The notes under the pieces: generated by a model
Told to the model about the DNA's origin: nothing
The model's input: only the letters and a program-made list of their open reading frames with translations
The model's database searches: none
Made by a program: the position numbers and the translations under genes
Part shown: positions 7,377-14,155 of the stretch, in pieces
Numbering within the stretch: position 1 is the stretch's first letter
Layout of the letters: every line of letters starts with the position of its first letter
Assembly (NCBI GenBank): GCA_016200675.1
Contig: JACQEH010000120.1
Span: 1 to 16,539 of the forward strand
Origin: Chloroflexota bacterium
Lineage (GTDB): Bacteria; Chloroflexota; Limnocylindria; Limnocylindrales; CSP1-4
Length of the DNA: 16,539 nt
Reading direction: 5' to 3'

Positions 7377-7452
7377 GTCGACGCAGGCGGTCTCGGCGGT
7401 CGGGTCGGGCGCGGCCGACGGTCGGGCCCCACCCCGGAGCGTTGCCGGCGTG

Positions 7453-7486
7453 GCCGGCGGTCGGGTCTTGCGCTGCCGGCGGTCGG
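7453..7486. repeat. Short tandem-like direct repeat, 12 bp with a 22-bp period
   Basis: GCCGGCGGTCGG occurs at 7453-7464 and again at 7475-7486, just downstream of the csoR stop codon. The flanks are similar but not identical. It may simply be low-complexity GC sequence. Confidence 0.5.
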
Positions 7487-7489
7487 CCC

Positions 7490-7834
7490 TCAGCCCTTGG
7501 CGGTGCCCCGGACCGGGCGGCCGAGGGTTCGCCGGACGACGTCGACGACCTCCTCGACGTAGCGCTCCGAGTCACCGTGCTCTGCCGCGGTCCGGACGCA
7601 GCCCTGGACGTGGTCCTCGAGGACGAGGATGGCCAGCGAGTCCACCGCCGCCCGCAGGGCGGAGGTCTGCTGGAGGATGTCGACGCAGTACTCCTCGCGC
7701 TCGATCATCCGGGCGATGCCTCGCACCTGGCCCTCGATCCGGGCAAGGCGCCTGACGAGCTGAGCCTTGTCCTTCGAGTAGCTGTGGCGGAAGGTCTCGG
7801 CTCCGTGGCCGCCAAGGTCGTGGCTGGTGGTCAT
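7490..7834 (-). CDS. csoR: Copper-sensing transcriptional repressor CsoR
   Basis: This is a 114-residue all-helical repressor of the CsoR/RcnR family. It binds DNA as a tetramer and lets go when Cu(I) binds. The Cu ligands are visible as C50-x24-H75-x3-C79, the same spacing as Cys36/His61/Cys65 of M. tuberculosis CsoR. The second-shell residues Tyr and Glu also fall in place (Y49, E95). The family core is KAQLVRRLARIEGQVRGIARM at about 23-43. This pattern separates it from RcnR (Ni/Co), FrmR (formaldehyde) and CstR (persulfide). GGAGAG lies 10 bases before the ATG. Its promoter contains a perfect operator, so it represses itself. No copA, copZ or oxidase gene is adjacent, so its other targets must be elsewhere. 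Confidence 0.95.
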   Translation of the reverse strand: MTTSHDLGGHGAETFRHSYSKDKAQLVRRLARIEGQVRGIARMIEREEYCVDILQQTSALRAAVDSLAILVLEDHVQGCVRTAAEHGDSERYVEEVVDVVRRTLGRPVRGTAKG

Positions 7835-7885
7835 CCTGGATCAGCTCTCCCGGGGGCGCCGGATGGCCGGCAGCCTCGAGCCCGG

Positions 7886-7914
7886 ATGATACCCCCTGGG
7901 GGTATCCATCACAA
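7886..7914 (-). promoter_or_regulatory. csoR promoter (TTGTGA-N17-TATCAT)
   Basis: On the minus strand the -35 TTGTGA (7914-7909) and the -10 TATCAT (7891-7886) are exactly 17 bases apart. This predicts a start near 7879 and a leader of about 45 bases. The CsoR operator occupies the spacer and overlaps the -10 box, so bound repressor would block RNA polymerase. Confidence 0.65.
7888..7906. promoter_or_regulatory. CsoR operator, perfect 19-bp palindrome
   Basis: GATACCCCCTGGGGGTATC is a perfect inverted repeat of 9-1-9. It fits the known CsoR site style of TACCC/GGGTA halves around a G/C-rich centre. It lies within the csoR promoter and 46 bases from the -10 box of the divergent zinc-ribbon gene, so that operon might also feel copper, though less directly. 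Confidence 0.8.
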
Positions 7915-7951
7915 GGGTGATGCCTCGCCGCCGTTCGATCGTCGGACCCGC

Positions 7952-7957
7952 TACACT
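7952..7957 (+). promoter_or_regulatory. Candidate -10 box of a leaderless promoter (zinc-ribbon operon)
   Basis: TACACT is followed by 8 bases and then the ATG at 7966, with no Shine-Dalgarno. The geometry is identical to that at the phosphoesterase gene. It would place the transcription start at the start codon. No clear -35 is visible. Confidence 0.4.
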
Positions 7958-7965
7958 CCCGATGG

Positions 7966-8307
7966 ATGGACCCCCGCGACCTCCTCGGCGCGTTCCCGGA
8001 CGGGATGGCCTGCACCGTCTGCGACGAGGTCGTCCCCGCCGCACGGATCCACCTCCTGGCCCGCCGCGACGACATCGCCTTCGTCCAGATCGATTGCCCC
8101 GCCTGCCGGAGCACCTCGCTCGGGTTCCTCGGCGCCGAGGCGTTCGGGTCGGGCGCCGACGACCACGGGCCGGCCGAGCCGGTCGATGCGGACGACGTGA
8201 TCGAGATGCACGAGCTGCTCTCGACATGGGACGGCGACCTGCGCTCGCTCCTTGCCGGATCGTCGGCCCGACCATTGCGAGGCGAGCCATCGACGCCCCC
8301 GCGATGA
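7966..8307 (+). CDS. Small zinc-ribbon-like protein, first gene of the hpt operon
   Basis: This is a 113-residue soluble protein with two CxxC knuckles, CTVC (16-19) and CPAC (44-47), separated by 24 residues. This is the arrangement of a treble-clef or zinc-ribbon metal site. Between them is a short beta-like segment (IHLLARRDDIAFVQID). The C-terminal half is acidic (EPVDADDVIEMHELLSTWDGDLRSLL) and probably helical. I do not recognise a named family. Its stop codon overlaps the ATG of the next gene as ATGA, so it is translated together with the nuclease-like protein and Hpt. It is transcribed divergently from csoR. Because of the cysteines and the CsoR site next door a metal-linked role is possible, but structural zinc is the simpler reading. 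Confidence 0.75.
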   Translation: MDPRDLLGAFPDGMACTVCDEVVPAARIHLLARRDDIAFVQIDCPACRSTSLGFLGAEAFGSGADDHGPAEPVDADDVIEMHELLSTWDGDLRSLLAGSSARPLRGEPSTPPR

Positions 8308-8954
8308 CCGCCTTCGGCGCCCAGCCGGCCGATCGGCCGGCTCGCGGCGTCATTCCGCCGGTTGCCGCGACCGACCCACGTGCCGGCGCAGGAGCGATCG
8401 ACGACCAGATGGGCGTGATCGGCCCCGTCGGCGTCGATGCCCATGGCCGGCCCTGGCCGGTCTTCGCCCACGGCAGCGAGGCCGAGATGGCCCGCATCCT
8501 CGACTTCTACGCGGTTCGCTGGGACTACGAGCCGACCACCTTCCCGATCCTCTGGAATCTCGACGGCGAGGTCGTGGAGAGCTTCTCGCCGGACTTCTAC
8601 CTGCCCGAGCTCGACCTCTACCTGGAGATGACGACCCTCAAGCAGCGCCTCGTGCGGAAGAAGAACCGCAAGCTGCGCCGCCTCCGGGAGCTGTACCCGG
8701 ATGTCCGGATCAAGCTCTTCTACGCCCGCGACTTCCGGGCGATGATGCTCAAGTACGGGCGGCTTGCCCTGGCCGACTCGCTCTCGGGCACGCTCGGCCA
8801 GGTGATCCCGGAGCGCGCGCGCATCGAGGCCGGCCCGGTCCTCGAGCCCAGCCCGGAGGCGGGGTCGACCCTGCCCGAGCTCGCTGCCGGCCGGCGGCGG
8901 GTCCGGGCCTCGAAGGCAGTGCCGGCCACCCTGGAGGCGCGCGTCGATCGATGA
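8304..8954 (+). CDS. Putative PD-(D/E)xK-fold nuclease-like protein
   Basis: This is a 216-residue protein with a variable N-terminus (about 1-45) and a compact core. The core has a helix (SEAEMARILDFYAVRWDYEPTT), a strand, then ESFSPDFYLPELDLYLEMTTLKQ. D97 in PDFYLP and E108 ten residues on, in strand-turn-strand context, resemble the PD and E of the PD-(D/E)xK nuclease fold, as in DUF559/TnsA-type proteins. The canonical Lys is Thr110 here; K113 could stand in. A basic patch follows (RKKNRKLRRLRELYPDVRIKLF). ATGA overlaps join it to the zinc-ribbon gene upstream and hpt downstream. The longer upstream frame was rejected because it runs through csoR's promoter and the previous gene. Real gene: likely. 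Nuclease activity: unproven. Confidence 0.7.
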   Translation: MTAFGAQPADRPARGVIPPVAATDPRAGAGAIDDQMGVIGPVGVDAHGRPWPVFAHGSEAEMARILDFYAVRWDYEPTTFPILWNLDGEVVESFSPDFYLPELDLYLEMTTLKQRLVRKKNRKLRRLRELYPDVRIKLFYARDFRAMMLKYGRLALADSLSGTLGQVIPERARIEAGPVLEPSPEAGSTLPELAAGRRRVRASKAVPATLEARVDR

Positions 8955-9517
8955 GGGTTCCCACGGATCTCCAGGCGGACATCGGCGAGGTCCTCCTCGA
9001 CGAAGAGGCGATCCAGGCGCGCATCCGCGAGCTGGGTGCCCAGATCAGCGTCGACTACGCCGGCCGCCAGCTGACCCTGGTCAGCGTCCTGAAGGGCTCC
9101 CTGCCGTTCATGGCCGACCTGATGCGCTCGATCACCCTGCCCCTCCGGATCGACCTCATGGAGGTCTCCTCGTACGGCGGCGCGACGACCGAGTCGTCCG
9201 GCCTGGTCCGGATCCTCAAGGACCTCTCGGCGAGCATCGAGGGTGAGGACGTCCTGATCTGCGAGGACATCATCGACACCGGCCTGACCCTCAACTACCT
9301 CATCCGCTACCTGGGCGGCAAGAAGCCGGCGTCGCTCCGGATCTGCACCCTCCTGGACAAGCCGGCACGCCGGCTCGTCGAGATCCCGGTCGACTATACG
9401 GGGTTCACGATCCCCGACCAGTTCGTGGTTGGCTACGGGCTGGACTTCGGCGAGCTCTACCGGAACCTCCGCTTTGTGGGGGTCCTGAAGCCCGAGGTCT
9501 ACGCGACGCCCGAATGA
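8951..9517 (+). CDS. hpt: Hypoxanthine(-guanine) phosphoribosyltransferase
   Basis: This is a 188-residue type I phosphoribosyltransferase of purine salvage. It converts hypoxanthine or guanine and PRPP to IMP or GMP in the cytoplasm. The PRPP-binding motif is VLICEDIIDTGLT (101-113, E105 and D106). The PPi loop is VSVLKGS (44-50), the flexible loop includes EVSSYGG, the purine-contact Lys is in LLDKPARR (K137), and the C-terminal hood is FVVGYGLDFGELYRNL. Length is normal. I chose the ATG at 8951, not the frame start at 8252, because the family begins close to here. It also forms an ATGA overlap with the gene before, and GGAGG lies 13 bases upstream. ATGA overlap with the next gene continues the operon. 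In many genomes hpt neighbours tilS and ftsH; neither is here. Confidence 0.96.
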   Translation: MRVPTDLQADIGEVLLDEEAIQARIRELGAQISVDYAGRQLTLVSVLKGSLPFMADLMRSITLPLRIDLMEVSSYGGATTESSGLVRILKDLSASIEGEDVLICEDIIDTGLTLNYLIRYLGGKKPASLRICTLLDKPARRLVEIPVDYTGFTIPDQFVVGYGLDFGELYRNLRFVGVLKPEVYATPE

Positions 9518-9954
9518 GCTCCCACCGCCGCCCGGTCGGCCGGGCCCGAATCCTCGCCGCCCTCGGGGCCGTGGTCGTCCTGGTCGGCTGCGTCCTGCGC
9601 TGGTGGAGCGTCGGTGGGGCGAGCGGATTGCCCGAGCTGGGCGGCAACGCCTTCGAAGGGATGGGCATCATCGTCTTCGCCGCCGCCCTTGCGACGATCG
9701 CGGTCGTGACCCTGCCGTACGCCACGGATCGGCCCGTCGGGGGCGACCGCTGGCCGGCCTATGCGCTCCTGGCCAGCCTCGGCTGGCTGGCCTTCCTCGT
9801 CCGGATCATCGACCTCGCGATCCTGCGGGCCTTCTCGTTCCACCAGCCGACCGAGATCTTCACGAATGGCCCAGGCCTGTGGGTCACCGGTATCGGCCTG
9901 GCCGTCATGTCCCGGGCGGCGTTCGAGATCTACCGGGAGCCGGCGAGCCGCTGA
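9514..9954 (+). CDS. Small four-helix membrane protein of unknown function
   Basis: This is a 146-residue protein with four predicted membrane helices, at about 11-31, 49-69, 83-104 and 120-135, and a basic N-terminus (SSHRRPVGRAR), so the N-terminus is probably inside. The helix 1-2 loop is Gly-rich. No conserved catalytic motif is seen and I recognise no family. The ATG overlaps the hpt stop as ATGA and it has no Shine-Dalgarno of its own, so it is translated by coupling as the last gene of the operon. It is followed at once by a GC-rich hairpin and the convergent transporter operon. Confidence 0.75.
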   Translation: MSSHRRPVGRARILAALGAVVVLVGCVLRWWSVGGASGLPELGGNAFEGMGIIVFAAALATIAVVTLPYATDRPVGGDRWPAYALLASLGWLAFLVRIIDLAILRAFSFHQPTEIFTNGPGLWVTGIGLAVMSRAAFEIYREPASR

Positions 9955-9961
9955 ACCCTGG

Positions 9962-9996
9962 CCGGGCGTCGTGGCGCGACTCGCGCCGCTACCCGG
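9962..9996. terminator. GC-rich hairpin between convergent operons, possible bidirectional terminator
   Basis: An inner stem GGCGCG-ACT-CGCGCC (9973-9987) is extended by a G-U and a G-C pair. An outer CCGGG/CCCGG stem (9962-9966 with 9992-9996) encloses it. It lies between the stop of the membrane protein (9954) and the stop of livF (10051), which read toward each other. There is no T-run on either side, so termination strength is uncertain. Confidence 0.4.
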
Positions 9997-10050
9997 GGCA
10001 GCGCGTATGTGCAGCCCGGCTCGCCCGGCGCGCCCCGAGCCGGACCTCCA

Positions 10051-10818
10051 TCAGTCCTCGCCGAGGTAGGCCTTCCGGACCGTCTCGTTGCTCATGACGT
10101 CCTTCGCCGGACCGGCGAGGACGACGCGACCCGTCTGGAGGACGTAGGCCCGATGCGCGATCGAGAGCGCCTGGAGGGCGTTCTGCTCGACGAGCAGGAC
10201 CGTGGTGCCCTGGCTGTTGATCTCCCGGATGATGGCGAAGATCTGCTGGACCAGGATGGGCGACAGGCCGAGCGACGGCTCGTCCAGGAGGAGCAGGCGC
10301 GGGTGGGACATCAGGGCTCGCCCGATTGCGAGCATCTGCTGCTCACCGCCGGAGAGGGTCCCCCCGAGCTGGTGGCTCCGTTCCCGGAGGCGCGGGAAGA
10401 GGGTCATGACCCGCTCGAGGTCCGGCGGAATCGTGGGCGTCTCACGGGTGAACGCGCCCATCATCAGGTTCTCCAGGACCGACATCCGGCTGAAGATTCG
10501 GCGGCCCTCCGGGGCGTGGCCGATGCCGCGCCGGACGAGGAGGTGGGCCGGCGTCCTGGAGACGTCGGTGCCCTCGAACCGAACGGTCCCGTGGCGCGGG
10601 TGGAGGAGGCCGCTGATCGTCTTCAGCGTCGTCGTCTTGCCGGCGCCGTTGGCCCCGATGAGGGTGACGATCTCGCCCTCGGCCACGGACAGGTCGACGC
10701 CCTGGAGGGCGTGGATCTGGCCGTAGTAGGTGTTGACCTCCTCGAGGACGAGCATGGGCTCGCCGGCGACCGAAGCCGCGGTGCCCGTAATCGTGGATGC
10801 AGCGATCGGGGCGGTCAT
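10051..10818 (-). CDS. livF: Branched-chain amino-acid ABC transporter ATPase LivF
   Basis: This is a 255-residue ATP-binding subunit of the Liv-type (HAAT) importer, acting on the cytosolic face with LivG. It shows Walker A GANGAGKT (55-62), HAPEGRRIF in the Q-loop region (the LivF-type PEGRRIF), signature LSGGEQQ (155-161), Walker B LLLLDEPSLG (175-184) and LVEQNA in place of the H-loop. The C-terminus (VRKAYLGED) is typical. The ATG at 10818 overlaps the livG stop as ATGA and has GGGAGC upstream. A second ATG at residue 22 begins the conserved domain, so the first 21 residues may be dispensable. It is the last gene of the operon. Confidence 0.96.
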   Translation of the reverse strand: MTAPIAASTITGTAASVAGEPMLVLEEVNTYYGQIHALQGVDLSVAEGEIVTLIGANGAGKTTTLKTISGLLHPRHGTVRFEGTDVSRTPAHLLVRRGIGHAPEGRRIFSRMSVLENLMMGAFTRETPTIPPDLERVMTLFPRLRERSHQLGGTLSGGEQQMLAIGRALMSHPRLLLLDEPSLGLSPILVQQIFAIIREINSQGTTVLLVEQNALQALSIAHRAYVLQTGRVVLAGPAKDVMSNETVRKAYLGED

Positions 10819-11813
10819 TCGGCCGGTGCTCCCAGGTAGGCTTCGATGACCTTCGGGTCTCGCCGGATCTCCTCCGGCGTGCCCTCGGCGATCTTCTCGC
10901 CGTGGTCCAGGACGGTGACCCGGTCGCTGATGCCCATCACGACCTTCATGTCGTGCTCGATCAGGAGGATGGTCAGGCCCAGGTCACGACGGAGGCGGCC
11001 GATGAGGGCCGTCAGGCCGGCGGTCTCGTTGGGGTTCATGCCCGCCGTCGGCTCGTCCAGCAGCAGGAGGACCGGGTTGGAGGCGAGGGCCCGGGCGATC
11101 TCGAGGCGACGCTGGTCGCCATAGGGCAGGTTCTTGGCCAGGTTGGCGCCCTCGCCCCTGAGGCCCACGAGCTCGAGGAGCTCTTCGGCCCGGGCCCGCG
11201 AAAACGCCTCCTCGTGGCGGTTGCGGGGCGTCGAGAGGAGGGCGTCGTACCAGCCCGCGCGGAGCCGGGAATGCATCCCGACCTGCACGTTCTCGAGGGC
11301 CGTCATGTTCTGGAAGAGGCGGATGTTCTGGAACGTCCGGCCAAGCCCGGCCACGACCATGTCGTTGGGACGGGCGCTCCGGAAGATCCCGAAGCGGGCG
11401 AGGAAGCGCTGGTAGGCCGGCCCGCGGGCAACGCCCGTGACCAGCGAGGCCAGCAGGGCGAGGATGGTGATGAAGATGCCGAGGATGACCGTTCCCTGGG
11501 GCGCACCGGCGACGCCGATGAGGGCGGTCAGGATCCCGAGGACGGCCGGGATCGCCACCCACAGGACCGGCTCCATCCAGGCCCGCCGGGCGTGGGCGAT
11601 CATGGTCAGGTCCCGGAACTCGATCGCACCGTCGGTGGGGTCGTAGATCCCGGCGATGATGTTGAAGAAGGTCGTCTTGCCGGCCCCGTTCGGACCGATG
11701 AGGCTGACGATGCTCTTCTCGGGGATGGTGAAGTCGATGGCGTTGACGGCGACGAGGCCGCCGAAGCGCTTGGTGACCTTCTTCGCCCGGAGGACCTCGG
11801 CGGCGGCGGTCAT
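10815..11813 (-). CDS. livG: Branched-chain amino-acid ABC transporter ATPase LivG with a hydrophobic insertion
   Basis: This is the second ATPase of the importer. It has Walker A GPNGAGKT (40-47), GRTFQNIRLF with the Q-loop Gln at about 162, a signature LPYGDQRRLEIA (229-240; the usual form is LSYGQQ), Walker B VLLLLDEPTAGMNPNE (~248-263), H-loop IEHDM (His ~287) and the LivG-type end EAYLG. At 332 residues it is about 75-80 longer than usual. The extra part lies at about 72-152, between Walker A and the Q-loop. It contains two hydrophobic segments (about 83-103 and 107-127) that look like a membrane hairpin. The start at 11813 overlaps the livM stop as ATGA. The longer frame up to 12539 is a shadow of livM. 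Confidence 0.95.
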   Translation of the reverse strand: MTAAAEVLRAKKVTKRFGGLVAVNAIDFTIPEKSIVSLIGPNGAGKTTFFNIIAGIYDPTDGAIEFRDLTMIAHARRAWMEPVLWVAIPAVLGILTALIGVAGAPQGTVILGIFITILALLASLVTGVARGPAYQRFLARFGIFRSARPNDMVVAGLGRTFQNIRLFQNMTALENVQVGMHSRLRAGWYDALLSTPRNRHEEAFSRARAEELLELVGLRGEGANLAKNLPYGDQRRLEIARALASNPVLLLLDEPTAGMNPNETAGLTALIGRLRRDLGLTILLIEHDMKVVMGISDRVTVLDHGEKIAEGTPEEIRRDPKVIEAYLGAPAE

Positions 11814-13039
11814 CGGTCGTGCCCCGGGACGTCTTCGCCGGCGGCTTCGTTGAAGGTCTCGTCGGCGCCGGGCGTCTCGCCCATCGATCCGATCACGCCG
11901 GGCTCGTCGATCGGGCCCTCGAGCTCGTCGGCGATATGCAGCTCGCGCCGCCGCCGCTGGCTCGGGAAGAGGCCTTCGGGTCTGAATAGCATCATGAGGA
12001 CCAGGGCGATGCCGAAGAGCAGGTACTGGTAGTCGAGGAAGTTGACCTTCGTCAGGAACGGGACGTTGAGGTTCTCCACGATGCCGTTGAGCTGCTTCAG
12101 CAGCACGATCTGGATCAGGTAGACCACGAAGGCACCGGCAGCCACGCCCCAGATGTTGCCCATGCCGCCGAGGATGACCATGGCCAGGACCGAGAAGGAG
12201 ACCGCGAACAGGAACTGCTCGGGCGAGACGATCGTGAGCTTCGAGGCGTTGAAGACGCCGGCGAATCCAGCGGTCGTGGCCCCGATGGCGAAGGCCAGGA
12301 GCTTGGTGGTGACGGTGTTGATCCCGTTGGCCGCGGCGGCCAGCTCGTCCTCGCGGATGGCGTTCCACGCCCGACCGATTCGTGAGTCCTGCATTCGATA
12401 GAGCAGGATCATGGCCAGGGTCACGATCATCACCGACAGGATGTAGTAGGCGAAGGGCGAGAGCGGGGTGAACTCCCCGAGGAGCGGCAATGGCTCGGGT
12501 CGGAAGATGCCGCCGATGCCGTTCGTGCCCTCGGTCCACTTGTCGAGGTTCAGGAACATGATCGGGACGATCTCGCCGAAGCCGAGGGTCATGATCGCCA
12601 GGTAGTCGCCCCGGAGACGGAGGGTCGGGGCCCCAAGGGCGATGCCGAAGACCGCGGCCACCGCCGCGCCGACGGCGAGCATCGGCAGGAACGGCAGGTT
12701 CTGGTGGGAGAACGGCGAGTTCGAGTACGCGTACGTATAGGACCCGATGGCGAAGAAGGCCGCGTAGCCGAGGTCGAGCAGGCCGGCCAGGCCGACGACG
12801 ACGTTGAGGCCCATGGCCAGAAGGATGAACACGCCGGCGTTGGCGAAGGTGTCGTACCAGGCGTCACTCCGCTGGATGAACGAGAGCGGCGGGACCTGCG
12901 GCAGCAGGATCATCGCGACGGTGATGAGGACCATCGAGGCGATGATCGTGGCCGAGCGATGGAGATGGGCGAAGGCCTGGAGCCGGGCCCGAGGCGAAGA
13001 CGGCCCGGTAGTCGGTCGGGCCGAGGTCATGGCGGTCAT
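11810..13039 (-). CDS. livM: Branched-chain amino-acid ABC transporter permease LivM
   Basis: This is a 409-residue inner-membrane permease with about nine or ten helices. LivM marks are NVVVGLAGLLDLGYAAFFAIG, LRLRGDYLAIMTLGFGEI, the EAA-like loop SRIGRAWNAIREDELAAAANGIN, and SPEQFLFAVSFSVLAMVILGGMGNIWG. The end of the conserved part is LMMLFRPEGLFP. After it comes an acidic cytosolic tail of about 40 residues (RRRRELHIADELEGPIDEPG...), longer than in most LivM proteins. The start is ATG at 13039, overlapping the livH stop as ATGA; a second ATG three codons in is also possible. It forms the transmembrane pore with LivH. Confidence 0.95.
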   Translation of the reverse strand: MTAMTSARPTTGPSSPRARLQAFAHLHRSATIIASMVLITVAMILLPQVPPLSFIQRSDAWYDTFANAGVFILLAMGLNVVVGLAGLLDLGYAAFFAIGSYTYAYSNSPFSHQNLPFLPMLAVGAAVAAVFGIALGAPTLRLRGDYLAIMTLGFGEIVPIMFLNLDKWTEGTNGIGGIFRPEPLPLLGEFTPLSPFAYYILSVMIVTLAMILLYRMQDSRIGRAWNAIREDELAAAANGINTVTTKLLAFAIGATTAGFAGVFNASKLTIVSPEQFLFAVSFSVLAMVILGGMGNIWGVAAGAFVVYLIQIVLLKQLNGIVENLNVPFLTKVNFLDYQYLLFGIALVLMMLFRPEGLFPSQRRRRELHIADELEGPIDEPGVIGSMGETPGADETFNEAAGEDVPGHDR

Positions 13040-14106
13040 GCGCGATCACCCGTGAGCTGGCCGAGGATGCCGGTCGGCTTGAAGAGCAGGACGAGGGTCA
13101 GGATCACGAAGACGAGGAACTCCGACCATCGCGAGTAGCCGAGCGAGGCCGCCCCGTTCTCGATGAAGCCGATGATGAAGCCGCCGATGACGGCGCCGGT
13201 GATGTTGCCGATGCCGCCGAGGACGGCGGCCGTGAAGGCCTTCAGGCCGGAGTTGAAGCCGAGGTCGAAGCGGACGAAGCCGAAGCGGAGCCCCCAGACC
13301 AGGCCGGCCGCGGCGGCGAGCACGCCGCCGATCAGGAAGGTCAGCGAGATCGTCTGGTTGGCGTCCACGCCCATCAGGGCGGACGCCTCCTGGTCCTGGG
13401 CCGTCGCCCGCATCGCCCGTCCGAGCCGCGTTCGGGACACGAACGCCTGGAGGGCGAGCATGAGGAGCATGGCCAGGACGAAGATGAAGATCGAGAGGAT
13501 CGAGACCTGCGCGCCGCCGATCGGGATCGTCCAGTCCAGGGGGAAGATCTGGGGCGACTTGCGATCGCCGGATCCGGCAATGGTCAGGGCGACGTTCTGC
13601 AGGATGAACGAGACGCCGACGGCCGTGATCAGGGGGGCCAGGCGGGGGGCGTGTCGGAGCGGGCGATACACGGCCCGCTCGATGCCGACGTTCAGGAGCC
13701 CGATGATCGGCATCGTGAAAACGAGCGCCCCGAGCAGGAGGACGATCAGGAGCGGGATGTTCGTCACCGCGTCGTTGTTGCCGGTGATCCCCGCGATGAA
13801 CACGGTGGCGAGGAACGCCCCGAGCATGAAGATGTCGCCGTGGGCGAAGTTGATCAGCTCGATGATCCCATAGACCATCGTGTAGCCGAGGGCGATGAGG
13901 GCGTAGATCGCCCCGATCGACAGGGCGTTGACGGTCTGCTGGAGGGCCTCCGGGAAGGCGTTCGCGACGGTCCGGCCGCCGAGCCCGAACAGGAGCACCC
14001 ACAGGATCAGCATGTAGGCCACGACCGCGACGACCGCGATCACGGTCATCCGGATGCCCCGGGACAGGGGGTTTGGTTGCGCGGCGGGCGAGGCGATCGC
14101 AGTCAC
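13036..14106 (-). CDS. livH: Branched-chain amino-acid ABC transporter permease LivH
   Basis: This is a 356-residue permease with about eight to nine helices. It carries the LivH blocks LSIGAIYALIALGYTMVYGIIELINFAHGDIFMLGAF, ERAVYRPLR, LITAVGVSFILQN and the loop SRTRLGRAMRATAQDQEASALMGVDANQ, followed by FTAAVLGGIGNITGAVIGG and the end VLLFKPTGILG. The start is GTG at 14106 with TGAGG about 9 bases upstream. The N-terminus has an extra helix-containing arm of about 50 residues before the conserved part. It follows livK after a 100-base gap with a strong hairpin and overlaps livM by ATGA. Confidence 0.95.
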   Translation of the reverse strand: MTAIASPAAQPNPLSRGIRMTVIAVVAVVAYMLILWVLLFGLGGRTVANAFPEALQQTVNALSIGAIYALIALGYTMVYGIIELINFAHGDIFMLGAFLATVFIAGITGNNDAVTNIPLLIVLLLGALVFTMPIIGLLNVGIERAVYRPLRHAPRLAPLITAVGVSFILQNVALTIAGSGDRKSPQIFPLDWTIPIGGAQVSILSIFIFVLAMLLMLALQAFVSRTRLGRAMRATAQDQEASALMGVDANQTISLTFLIGGVLAAAAGLVWGLRFGFVRFDLGFNSGLKAFTAAVLGGIGNITGAVIGGFIIGFIENGAASLGYSRWSEFLVFVILTLVLLFKPTGILGQLTGDRA

Positions 14107-14155
14107 GACGTCGACCTCAGGATGCGGGGCGGTGGAACTCGGTCGGATTTAGGAA

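Larger units (their letters stand above)
7194..7489. other. GC-rich gap between csoR and rsmG
   Basis: This 296-bp stretch has no gene. It holds the inverted DnaA-box-like pair (7333-7376) and a 12-bp direct repeat (GCCGGCGGTCGG at 7453-7464 and 7475-7486, period 22). Otherwise it is simple, GC-rich sequence. It should contain the rsmG promoter and the end of the csoR transcript, but I cannot point to either with confidence. Confidence 0.5.

Noticed and set aside
7320..7380. A tRNA or complete replication origin at the inverted TTATCCAC pair
   Set aside because: No cloverleaf or T-loop consensus is present. There are only two boxes and no AT-rich unwinding region or dnaA/dnaN nearby.
7917..8303. 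Upstream extension of the nuclease-like frame
   Set aside because: It overlaps the zinc-ribbon gene and the csoR promoter and is low-complexity. The ATG at 8304 forms an ATGA overlap.
8252..8950. Upstream extension of the hpt frame, making a 421-residue protein
   Set aside because: It overlaps the nuclease-like gene in another frame, and Hpt proteins start near MRVPTDLQ.
10797..12032. A 411-codon plus-strand frame opposite livG and the end of livM
   Set aside because: It is an antisense shadow of two certain transporter genes.
11814..12539. Upstream extension of the livG frame
   Set aside because: It lies wholly inside livM in another frame, and the extra residues are Arg/Pro/His-rich. The ATG at 11813 with its ATGA overlap is the real start.
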